DNA of 35,768 nt, taken from assembly GCA_963575745.1 (NCBI GenBank), contig CAUYUJ010000953.1, forward strand, positions 1-35,768, read 5' to 3'. The position numbers and the translations under genes were made by a program. The stretch is from Prorocentrum cordatum. Taxonomy: Eukaryota > Sar > Dinophyceae > Prorocentrales > Prorocentraceae. Shown piece after piece: positions 28,199-35,768 of the stretch (position 1 is its first letter; every line of letters begins with the position of its first letter). Below the pieces are notes generated by a model. The model saw only the letters and a list, made by a program, of their open reading frames with translations, was not told where the DNA came from and did no database searches.

Positions 28199-28219
28199 GC
28201 ACCCGATATGCAACCTCTT

Positions 28220-28291
28220 GGAGGAGGAGGAGGAGGAGGAGGAGGAGGAGGAGGAGGAGAAGGAGGAGGAGGAGGAGGAGGAGGAGTGCCT
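28220..28291. repeat. GGA/GAG trinucleotide tract
   Basis: Nearly pure GAG repeats with one AAG interruption. GC-rich sequence (28300-28560) separates it from a CTC tract of opposite strand sense, so the two can pair as a long inverted repeat. Confidence 0.95.
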
Positions 28292-28299
28292 GTGCTTGC

Positions 28300-28559
28300 T
28301 TCCCCCCCCTGAGCGCCTGCCGCGATCGCGCCGGGCGGGCCCGGGCCGCAGCACGGCGCGCGCGGCGGGAGCGCGCGGGCGCCCGGTCGGCACGGCGGGG
28401 CCCTCTCTGCCGCCCGAGGCCCGTGGCCAAGGGCCGGGATGCGGTCGGGCCTGCCCCGAGAAGCGAGAAGCGGTCCCGGGTCCCGCATTTCCGCCTTCCC
28501 CCCGGTCCTTGGTCCTCCTCCCCCCTCGGGCATCCTCGATCTCTCGGTCCTTCGTCTTC
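28300..28559. other. GC-rich spacer between opposite trinucleotide tracts
   Basis: Very GC-rich sequence with open frames on both strands of Pro/Arg/Ala-rich composition. No gene is supported. Confidence 0.4.
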
Positions 28560-28704
28560 TCCCCCTCCTCCTCCTGCTCCTCCTCCTCCTGCTCCTCCTC
28601 CTCCTCCTCCTCCTCCTCCTCCTCCTCCTCCTCCTCCTCCTCCTCCTCCTCCTCCTCCTCCTCCTCCTCCTCCTCCTCCTCCTCCTCCTCCTCCTCCTCC
28701 TCCT
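28560..28704. repeat. CTC trinucleotide tract
   Basis: About 140 bases of CTC repeats with three TGC interruptions at the start and then more than 30 pure units. The purity suggests recent expansion. Confidence 0.95.
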
Positions 28705-28709
28705 GAGTC

Positions 28710-28788
28710 AAAGAATGCTCAAAAATCGCCCCCATACTATTTTCAAAACTATGTTTGAATACTCCTCTTGTAGAGGGACGCGGCTAAG
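28710..28788. mobile_element. Family A element, copy 4, right half only
   Basis: AATGCTCAAAAATCGCCCCC then ATACTATTTTCAAAAC and TACTCCTCTTGTAGAGGGAC correspond to the right half of the complete copies. The left half is replaced by the CTC tract, so the tract has grown into or out of the element. Confidence 0.7.
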
Positions 28789-29114
28789 GGCTAGCAGGGA
28801 CCTCAAAGCAAAGGGCACCCTGGGAAGGTTACTCCTCCTTGTGAGGCGGTTTGACAGTGCTCAGACGGAAGCAGCAGATGTCGATCTCTCCCGCCATCCT
28901 CCTCGCACCGCGTCCGGGTGAAGCTTGTGGATCGCTCATCCTGAGTCACCCAAACACGGACATATCTTTGGGGCGCCTCGTTGGCTGCCGCAGGCTGCCG
29001 CAGCCTTCCGCCGAGGAAGAGAAGCCAACTTCTGGCTCCCTCAAAGGCGAAGCTCTGGAGCGCTTCTCAGCATGCTGTGAGAATTCCGAGCGCGAGCATT
29101 CTGGACGGTTCGCA
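28789..29114. other. Intergenic region, nothing recognised
   Basis: Sequence between the truncated family A element and the stop codon of the acidic candidate exon. No motif or repeat was recognised. Confidence 0.4.
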
Positions 29115-29518
29115 TGCAGGTGCAATCATAGCACGCTGATGGGAAAGAATGCTGGCACCATCTGAATGAACAACGGGCCCGGGGATGGCTCAAGAGGCGA
29201 GGACAACACAAGCATGCCACGGTCAACCTCCATCCAGACCCAGCGCTGGTCCTCGAGGTCATCTTCGACGTCCTCCTCGAACTCGTCCTCTTCCTCTTCC
29301 TCGAACTCGTCATCCTTGTCGAACTCGCCCTCGTCCTCGTACTCGCCCTCCTCCTCGTACTCGCCCTCCGCCTCGAGCTCGTCCTCCTCTGCGGCGGGAG
29401 GCGCCTGTCCACCGGGGCACGGCGCTGGAGCCCTCCCACCTCCTGGCGCGACCTGTCCCTGAGACCCTGGCGTTGCAATCTTGTCACAACAGGCGTTTTC
29501 GCCAAGGCTCGGGCCCCG
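29115..29518 (-). CDS. Candidate terminal exon, very acidic protein of unknown function
   Basis: On the minus strand one frame is open from about 29518 to a stop near 29115. It starts around PSLGENACCDKIATPGSQGQ, passes a Gly/Pro/Ala-rich part and an acidic block of about 45 residues (ELEAEGEYEEEGEYEDEGEF, then DKDDEFEEEEEDEFEEDVED). It ends DQRWVWMEVDRGMLVLSSP and then a hydrophobic tail, FIQMVPAFFPISVL. Codons in the acidic block end almost only in G or C (GAG, GAC, TTC, TAC), and the residues vary (Phe, Tyr, Lys) rather than being a pure trinucleotide run. There is no suitable ATG at the beginning, so it would be a 3' exon. I do not recognise a family. A purely compositional origin is possible. 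Confidence 0.4.
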
Positions 29519-29898
29519 GGACCCTCACAGATCGAGCCGCTTCGAAAAATGACACAGAAAGACGGGGTCCACCAGGATTCGGGTCGCGATTGTTTTGCGG
29601 TGCTGCATTACTTTGGCAACGTCGAATCTCAGGGTTCATAGGGGCTTTTCTGGCCACCGCGGGCCTAGGCCACAAACAGGTCCCACGACATCAATCTCAG
29701 GAACGGCCCCGAACCCCGAGTCCCTCCTGAGCCCACAGCGTTCCTTGTTTCAACGTCTTTGACTGCCTTGGCGGCGCGCACGAGGGGGTAAGGGGGAGGG
29801 GGGGAAGGCTTCTCTGAAGGAGGCTGCTTCTTCGGAGGCGCCAGGCTTGCATCTGTACAGAAGGCCCGCGCATTCGCAGAAGCAGCCTTCTTCTAACC
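29519..29898. other. Intergenic region, nothing recognised
   Basis: Mixed sequence with a G-rich patch (GGGGGTAAGGGGGAGGGGGG near 29784). No gene or repeat family was recognised. Confidence 0.4.
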
Positions 29899-29980
29899 TT
29901 AAGTCGGGCATGCCCCTCTACAGGAGGAGTAGTCAAAAATAGCACCCAAAAAAAATAGTCTGGGGACGATTTTGTTGACT
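29899..29980. mobile_element. Family A element, copy 5, one half, inverted orientation
   Basis: TTAAGTCGGGCATGCCCCTC then TACAGGAGGAGTAGTCAAAA, followed by ATAGTCTGGGGACGATTTT, is the reverse complement of the right half of the complete copies. The other end is missing. Confidence 0.72.
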
Positions 29981-30169
29981 GTGTCTGCATCTGTTTGAGC
30001 ATTGTGGGGGGTATCGTCTGAGCACGTTCTTACGGTGGAGGGCTCGGGGTGAAATCCGTATATGGGCTCTTGCAGCTCGAAACCCAATCCGTCTTGAGAA
30101 TCACCTTCTGAAGATTCAGGCCTCGAAAATCCATCGAAACGGCATGTCAGGCTTCACCCTTTGCCCTCC

Positions 30170-30370
30170 ACCCCCAAAGGAAATGCTCGGATTTGGTATT
30201 TAATCGCTTCGCTCATTCCGCCGGCCCATATTGTCGCACCGTTGTGGGCTAGCCGAGTTTTGGGGCCTCTTGGGGGCCGTTTTGGGGCCTCTTGGGGCCT
30301 CTTTTGGAAATGCTCGGATTCGTTATTTGTCGTCCAACATCCGCCTGTATGGGGGACACACGCCCCCCCT
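30170..30370. repeat. Direct repeat pair plus a solo family A end
   Basis: GGAAATGCTCGGATTTGGTA (from 30179) recurs as GGAAATGCTCGGATTCGTTA (from 30306). Between them are GGGGCCTCTTGGGG words like those of the 22-24 kb array. At 30339-30366, ATCCGCCTGTATGGGGGACA then CACGCCC matches an inverted family A end, with no partner end nearby. Confidence 0.6.
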
Positions 30371-30420
30371 CTGCGCGTGGCCGACTGCTACCGGCCTGTC
30401 TTCCACCGCCGCCACCGTAA

Positions 30421-30625
30421 GGTGGAGGGGGGAAGGAGATGGAGGACGAGGAGGAGGACGAAGAGGAGGAGGAGGAGGGGAGGAGGAGGAGGAGGAGGAG
30501 GAAGAGGAGGAGGACGAAGAGGCGGAGGAGGAGGAGGAGGAGGAAGAGGAGGAGGAGGAGGGGGGAAGGAGATGGAGGAGGAGGACGAGGAGGAGGAGGA
30601 GGAGGAGGAGGAGGGGGCGGAACCC
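30421..30625. repeat. GGA/GAG trinucleotide tract with GAC and GAAGA variants
   Basis: About 200 bases of purine-rich repeats in which a GGGGGAAGGAGATGGAGGA segment appears twice (30428 and 30560), showing duplication of a 130-base sub-block. Glu/Arg/Gly-rich frames are artefacts. Confidence 0.93.
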
Positions 30626-30940
30626 CCTCCCCCTACAATCTACGGTGGTGGTGGTGGTGGAAAAGAGGCCCATCAGACGGCAGCCGAGAGCTGCGCATCC
30701 AGTCACAGCGCGGCGCCGCGCTGTGACGACGCGGGGGCAGGGTCGGCGGTGGACAAACCTCCCTTTAGTGAACCACCCTTCAGCGAAAACGGCCTGGGAC
30801 CGAAACCGACGGACCTGGACCCGCAAAAATGACGGCCGCGCGCCATCTCGCAAACCGAAAACGGCCAATTCCTTAATCGACGTGTCAGGGTAGGAGGTCT
30901 ATCAACCTCCGAGCCTTCCAAGAAAGGATGAGCCCCATGA
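30626..30940. other. Intergenic region, nothing recognised
   Basis: It contains GTGGTGGTGGTGG near 30644. Plus-strand frames that begin in the GGA tract continue here but show no domain. Confidence 0.4.
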
Positions 30941-30948
30941 GCCCAGCG

Positions 30949-31108
30949 TTAGGTCGGGCATATCCCCCTACAGGCCGATTTTGGGCGAATAATTAAGAAT
31001 ACCCCGAAAAGATTCTAAAATATTCCAGATATGTTCAAAAAATCGTCCCCAAACCATTTTTTACCTACTTTTGAATATTCCTCCTGTAGAGGGACACGCC
31101 CGACTTAA
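30949..31108. mobile_element. Family A inverted-repeat element, copy 6, complete
   Basis: TTAGGTCGGGCATATCCCCC then TACAGGCCGATTTTG at the left; TTCCTCCTGTAGAGGGACAC then GCCCGACTTAA at the right; 160 bp. Flanks GCCCAGCG (30941-30948) and GCCAAGCG (31109-31116) match at 7 of 8 bases, an aged 8-bp target duplication. Confidence 0.82.
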
Positions 31109-31400
31109 GCCAAGCGCGACCCCAACAAGGGAGACCTTCTTTTTCTGCTGGGGGGCGTCTGGATGCAGTGCGAAGAGATGCAGTGCAAAACAGTGCAAAT
31201 CATAGCGACTACAACATCATACATGCGTATGCTGGCGCCGACTGACACATCACGGCATACCATTTCACATCGCATAGCTTCGCAAATCGTAGCATCGCGG
31301 AGTAGCAATTCAGTCAAGCGTGCCACATCGTAGCATCGATACTGCATCATAGCAGCACTGCGTAATATTGCACAACGTGACAATTTAGGGCGTAATGAAA
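31109..31400. other. Spacer with TCGTAGCATCG words
   Basis: Short related words (ATCGTAGCATCG, CATCATAGCA, AGTGCAAA) recur irregularly in the 31150-31370 interval, suggesting a decayed short repeat. No gene is supported. Confidence 0.4.
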
Positions 31401-31935
31401 CTGGACTGATTCATCCGATGCAAACTCGTCTGGTCAAACTCATCCGGTCAAACTCATCCGATTGCAAACTCACCTGGTCTTAACTCATCCGATGACTAAC
31501 TCGTCCAGTCAAACTCATCCAGTGAATAGCTGATCCGGGCTAATACATCCTGTGCCTAACCCATCTGGTCAAACTCATCCGGTGACTAATTCATCCGATC
31601 CCAAACTCATCCGGCATCAAACTCACTCGTCCCGACCTCATCTGGTGCCAAACACACCCGGTGCTGAACTCATCCGGTGCTTTTGGTGACTGACTCATCC
31701 GATGCTTAACTCAACCGTGACTAACTCATCCGGTCCCGAACTCATCCTGGGCTGATCTCGTCCGGTCCTGAACTCATCGGGTGCTCAACTCATCCGGTGA
31801 CGAACGCATCAGGTGCGTAACTCATCCAAAAACAAACTCGTCCTGCGACTACCTCATCCGGTGCCGGACACCCCCGGCACCTGATTCACCCTGGCCGATC
31901 TCACCCGGTGCCGGACTCGTGGGTCACTCACCCAG
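31400..31935. repeat. ACTCATCCGGTGCCTA-type minisatellite, left block
   Basis: Units of about 13-20 bases containing AACTCATCCGGT, with many one- or two-base variants and irregular spacing, recur about 30 times. Confidence 0.9.
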
Positions 31936-32880
31936 TGCATGGTTCTCCTCTCGAAAATTCTCCAAACGACGTCAAAAACTATTATCGTCCCCATCCTCGT
32001 CTACTTCCTCGAAAAAACGCGAAGCAAGCGATGACAACCCAAGACTTCCCAAGACAAGCCGAGATACACCCAATCAAAACGGAAGAGCAAGCCAGGGCAG
32101 CGACAGACACCCAACACAAATCAAGAACTTCCAAAGTATGTATACACCTGACGCATCCAATACCTTTAGCAATGTGCTTGACTACACAACGTTTGGTAAG
32201 CAAGCCAATGTTCTCAGGACTGCCGTGCCCCAATCGAACCCGCAAGCATGCGAAGACAACCCCGGGCCTCCCAAAAGAGTCCAAGAAGCGCCGAAGGCCA
32301 TGAATGGATAGCCCCAACACTGCCTGAAAAACTGCTTGACTACAACACGTTTTGTAGTCAAGCAAATGTATGATCAATCACATGTTCAAAGACATCGACT
32401 CTCCCAGTGAAGTCCGCAAAAATAGACTGGACAAAGCCACGCTTTCCAAGACATCCCATTATGCGCCCAGGACCAAAATGCACGAAGTCCACGACTGCCT
32501 GAAAACTTGCTTGACTACAAGACGTTTTATAGTCAAGCAAATGTTCAAAGACCTGGCTTGGCCCAACGAAACCCGAAGAGCGGCCCAGAACGCGAGCGAC
32601 AGCTTACGCTGACTGACGCTGCCAGTCCTCCTTCTCCTCCTCATCCTCCTTCAACTCCTCCTCCTCCTCTTCCTCCTCCTCCAACTTATCATCCCATCCT
32701 CCTCCTCCTCTTCCACCTCCTTCTCCTCCTCCTCGTACCTCCTCCCCCATCGTCCTTTTCCTCCTCCTCCTCCCCTTACTCCTGCTTGACTACAGAAAGT
32801 TTCGTAGTCAAGCAGATGCCCTCTCAAGAATTCAAAAATATAACCACTCGATCCCTCCGACCGCATCCTGGGCCAAACCC
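31936..32880. repeat. Hairpin-bearing repeats, about 170-bp period, splitting the minisatellite
   Basis: Near-palindromes centred on GCTTGACTACAAAACGTTTT then GTAGTCAAGC occur at 32174-32203, 32334-32363, 32507-32540 and 32784-32813. Most are followed by AAATGTTC..GAC-like text, and two are preceded by GCCTGAAAACTTGC-like text. The first three are about 160 and 175 bases apart, so they form a tandem array of a unit of about 170 bp. A CTC-rich segment (32625-32780) interrupts before the fourth. Confidence 0.85.
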
Positions 32881-34080
32881 ACCCGTTACTTAACTCAGCC
32901 AGTGCTTAAGTGATCCTGCGATCCGATGCTGAAATCATCCGATGACCCAATCATCCCATGATCTACTCATCGGGTGCGGAGTGCAGCCCACCGCCTAACT
33001 CATCTGGTGCTTAACACCTGCGCTAACAAACTCATCCGGTGCAGAACTCATCCGGTGCCTAACTCATCCGCTGACTGACCCAACCGGTGCCTAGCTCATC
33101 TGGTGAAGAACTCACCCGGTGCAGACGAACTTATGGTATACCGGATTTCGCCGGAGCCTGGTTCACCCAGCACGCGCCGAGCTGACCTGAAAATTTGCTA
33201 GACTACTAAACGTGCTGCAGTGAAGCAAAATTCCACTCGAAAACTCCAATCTGCAAGCTATCGGTCCCCCATGATTCACCTGGTGCCTCACTCGCCCAAT
33301 GCCCCTCAATGGACTCCCGAACTGACCCGGGCTCGTAACGCACTCGCGGTGCCTAATTCACCAGAAGCCCGTACGTCACTGGGTGACCCCAAGTGATCCA
33401 CTGTGGGAAAGTCACCAGGTGCCCTGAACTCTCCTATAAAGCCCACCTGAAAATGTGCCTGAATATCAATCATGGTGTAGACGAGCAAAGCTTCGTCGGA
33501 CAACCCGATCTGGACGCACTGGGTCCCCGATAACTCCCCTGGTGCCTCACCCAGAGCCGCTCACACAATCCCTAAACTCACACAGATGCCTGGCGCACTC
33601 GCGGTGCCTATGTAACTGACATCAGACACATCGCGCGCCAAGTGGCCCCAATTCATACCCTATTCCAAACTCACCCCGTGCCCCTGACACATACGGTGCC
33701 CGTAACTCACCCCATCTACAACGCTCGCACGGTGCCGAACTCCTCTAGTGCCAAGCTCATCCGGTGCCAAACTCATCCTGTGCCACGCTCATCCGGTGCC
33801 AAGCTCATCCAAGACCAAGCTCATCTGGTGCCAAACTCATCCAGTGCCAAACTCAAACGGTGCCGTATTCATCCGATGCCTAACTCATCCGGTGCCTAAC
33901 TCATCCGGTGCCTAACTCATCCGGTGCCTAACTCATCCGGTACCTAGCTCATCACCACCCCCGGTGACCCCGACTCATTCAAAACCTCGCCTGGCTGACG
34001 CCTGACTCAACCAGCCCTGAACTCGCCTGGTGGCAAACTTACCCAGTGCCGAACTCATCCGTTGACTAACTTGTATCTAT
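32881..34080. repeat. ACTCATCCGGTGCCTA-type minisatellite, right block, with two decayed hairpin copies
   Basis: The same unit as in 31400-31935, most regular at 33740-33945 where CTCATCCGGTGCCTAA units repeat every 16 bases. Decayed relatives of the hairpin unit occur at about 33185-33228 (CCTGAAAATTTGCTAGACTA) and 33446-33490 (CCTGAAAATGTGCCTGAATA). Confidence 0.9.
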
Positions 34081-34500
34081 ATACAACGCATTGCATTGGA
34101 TCCCACACTCAGGATTCATAATACACCGTCCCTATACCGTGCTCACTCAGCAGCAACAGACCTTGCAAACCATCTCCTTGCTACAACGTGTGTGCACTGC
34201 ATGCCTAGGTGAACAAGCTCTGCGTAAGAGATATCGCACCGTGAAAATGCCACACACACACAAACACACACACACACACACAAACGCAAAATTTGTCCAG
34301 CACGTGCATCAGGCAAGTCGCAAGTACAACATCGTGCAGACGGACCGCTCTGGAAATTACTCTTCGATTACGTATATCGGATATATCGAAAAACAGCCAG
34401 TCATGGGGAAGGGAGCGTTGCTTCCGCCAGCGGGGTTGCTTCCGTAGTGTGTTCCGCATGCTTCTGCCAATGGCCAGGCCATTTCCAGAGCGGCCCGCGG
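34081..34500. other. Spacer with a CA microsatellite
   Basis: A CA/CAAA tract lies at 34250-34288. Otherwise the sequence is mixed, without a recognised gene. Confidence 0.5.
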
Positions 34501-34812
34501 ATGGCCGCGTCGCGAGCCGGCCTCGGCCGCATCGCCGAGCTCCCCGAGGGCCTCCGCAGCCTCCAGCTCGGCGAGCTCCGCAAGGACCTCGGCCGTGCGC
34601 TGGCGGGCCACCTTGCCCCGGTGCATGCTTTGAATCCTTGGGGCGCGACGGAGGGCCTCCGTCTGGGGGGCGGCCAAGAGGGGGGCGCCCAAGAGGGGGG
34701 GGGCACAAATCATGGCCGGCGGCATGTGCGCGGCCCAGGGGGGGGCCAGGGACGTAACAAGATCAGGAGAAGCGCCATGAAATCTACGGAAATATCATGG
34801 CCCACGCCGTGA
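34501..34812 (+). CDS. Small open frame of unknown function, Leu-rich
   Basis: The ATG at 34501 opens a 103-codon frame starting MAASRAGLGRIAELPEGLRS then LQLGELRKDLGRALAGHL. Over the first 40 codons nearly every third position is G or C, as expected for dinoflagellate coding DNA, and the text vaguely resembles one leucine-rich repeat (ELPEGLRSLQLGEL). The minus strand is also open here with an Ala/Glu-rich helix-like product, and the two cannot be separated by composition. The second half is Gly-rich (AAGAGGGGGGCGCCC duplication near 34675) and does not look like a conserved protein. Confidence 0.25.
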   Translation: MAASRAGLGRIAELPEGLRSLQLGELRKDLGRALAGHLAPVHALNPWGATEGLRLGGGQEGGAQEGGGTNHGRRHVRGPGGGQGRNKIRRSAMKSTEISWPTP

Positions 34813-35215
34813 TATCCACCCCCCTGGTCATCAACCCCCTTTTTGCCGCCCCCGACCCTTCTCGTCCGACCTCAGCCCGTTTCAAGGCCCGGGAATATAA
34901 CGCATCCTGTTATCCAGACCACGAGTTGCAGATAGAAGTTGCGTGAATCTACGGCACGAGTTGCCGAGGCATGATTTGCGCGAATCTACGGCACAACATC
35001 TAGAATCGCATCGGAATGCGACGTTCCCCAATCAGTGCTTGCACTGAAGGGGTCCTAGCGGAGATTGAAAAATTCGGCGAAAGAGCCTGCCGATTTCGGT
35101 GGGCGGCCGGGTTCCTGGGTTCCCGGTTCCGGGTTCCCGGGTTCCCGGTTCAAGGTGCCATGCCGATATCGGTGGGTGGCAGGGTTCCCGGTTTCCCGGG
35201 TTCCTGGTTGATCGT
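34813..35215. other. Spacer with short direct repeats
   Basis: GTGAATCTACGGCACGAGTT (about 34943) and GCGAATCTACGGCACAACAT (about 34979) are related. GGGTTCCCGG/GGTTCCGGG words cluster at 35108-35210. No gene is supported. Confidence 0.5.
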
Positions 35216-35460
35216 CTTATCGATCGGTCCCACCATCGATCCCCACCTCTCTATCGATCTCTCTATCGATTCTACAATCGATCTCGCGATCGATCCCATT
35301 ATAGATCGCACGAGCGATCTGACGATCGACCTCACGATCGATCTCATTGAATCGACTTTACTATCGGTCTTACGATCGACCATACAATCGCCCTCCCTAT
35401 CGATTCCACGATCGATCTCACGATCGATCTCACAATGGATCTCAGTATCCATATCACGAA
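35216..35460. repeat. ATCGATCTCACG tandem array (about 12-bp unit)
   Basis: About 20 units of the form ATCGATCTCACG, each centred on ATCGAT or a near variant, so both strands carry dense palindromes. The plus-strand frame reads TIDLTIDL-like repeats and the minus strand REIDREID-like or IVRSIVRS-like repeats. These are artefacts of the 12-base unit. Confidence 0.93.
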
Positions 35461-35768
35461 TCTGAAAACCACCCACTGATTGGAGTTTTCTCTGGTGTAC
35501 TTTAATTTATCGCATTCGCTTCTATCAGCTGAAGGCTGGGGTGAGAAAACGAAAGCCATTTATGAGTTAATCCTTCTCTACCTCCTCTTCTTCCTCGGGA
35601 ACTCACGCTGGAAGCCCTTAAGCGGCGCAGTTGTCCGTAGGAGACCGTGACACAGGGCCTTCTATCCGACTATGCATACGCAATTCAGGGCAGCTGTATC
35701 AAATTCTGGGTTGGGAACATGATGGGACCTCTTCCAAAACCTGCTCTGATCGGGGCTTGAAGCGGGAG
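35461..35768. other. Right edge, nothing recognised
   Basis: Mixed sequence with a short CTCCTCTTCTTCCTC patch at 35583. No supported gene or repeat family copy. Confidence 0.4.

Noticed and set aside
1-35768. tRNA, rRNA or spliced-leader RNA genes
   Set aside because: No cloverleaf with consistent arms, no rRNA segment and no spliced-leader sequence was recognised by eye. A covariance-model scan could still find a divergent one.

Overview
This window looks like nuclear DNA of a dinoflagellate. The main evidence is a long array of 35-residue pentatricopeptide (PPR) repeats of the dinoflagellate type (ISACEKGGQWQQALSLL) in a GC-rich background. Most of the rest is simple-sequence DNA, minisatellites and small transposon remnants. 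There is no sign of bacterial operons, ribosome binding sites or a viral gene set. A 100-base run of N at 20669-20768 marks a scaffold join. I saw no tRNA, rRNA or spliced-leader RNA gene.

Layout. 1-2802 (minus strand) is a damaged non-LTR retrotransposon (LINE). It has a zinc-ribbon plus coiled-coil N-terminal part with two frame changes, then a linker, a post-RT region, a CCHC motif and an RNase H domain running off the left edge. The endonuclease and reverse transcriptase are missing. 3060-6300 is CTC/ATT trinucleotide repeats with three small interspersed elements. 6437-6880 (minus) is a PPR coding fragment split by a 144-bp inverted-repeat element with a perfect 9-bp target duplication. 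7740-10540 is a 42-bp satellite with insertions, ending in a GTC tract. 10540-13600 is GC-rich, with short tandem repeats and no recognised gene. 13602-17526 (minus) holds the best gene, a protein of about 20 PPR repeats in two exons around an intron of about 1.5 kb. 18036-20525 is an 18-bp minisatellite between inverted G/C-rich blocks and short terminal inverted repeats. 22090-24190 is a GGCCCAAGAGG-type higher-order repeat. 24300-26540 holds CATA/CATG microsatellites, a perfect 24-bp hairpin and a 450-bp tandem duplication of CTATAGGG repeats. 27400-31110 contains more small elements, GGA/CTC tracts and one likely acidic exon. 31400-34080 is an ACTCATCCGGTGCCTA minisatellite interrupted by hairpin-bearing repeats. 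35216-35460 is an ATCGATCTC array.

Function. Only the PPR gene is a convincing host gene, and proteins of this kind usually bind organellar RNA. The acidic exon at 29115-29518 and the small ORF at 34501-34812 are weak candidates. The most interesting material is a family of about 160-bp inverted-repeat elements (TTAAGTCGGGC ends). One copy sits cleanly inside PPR coding sequence and could behave as an introner, that is, an intron-creating transposon.
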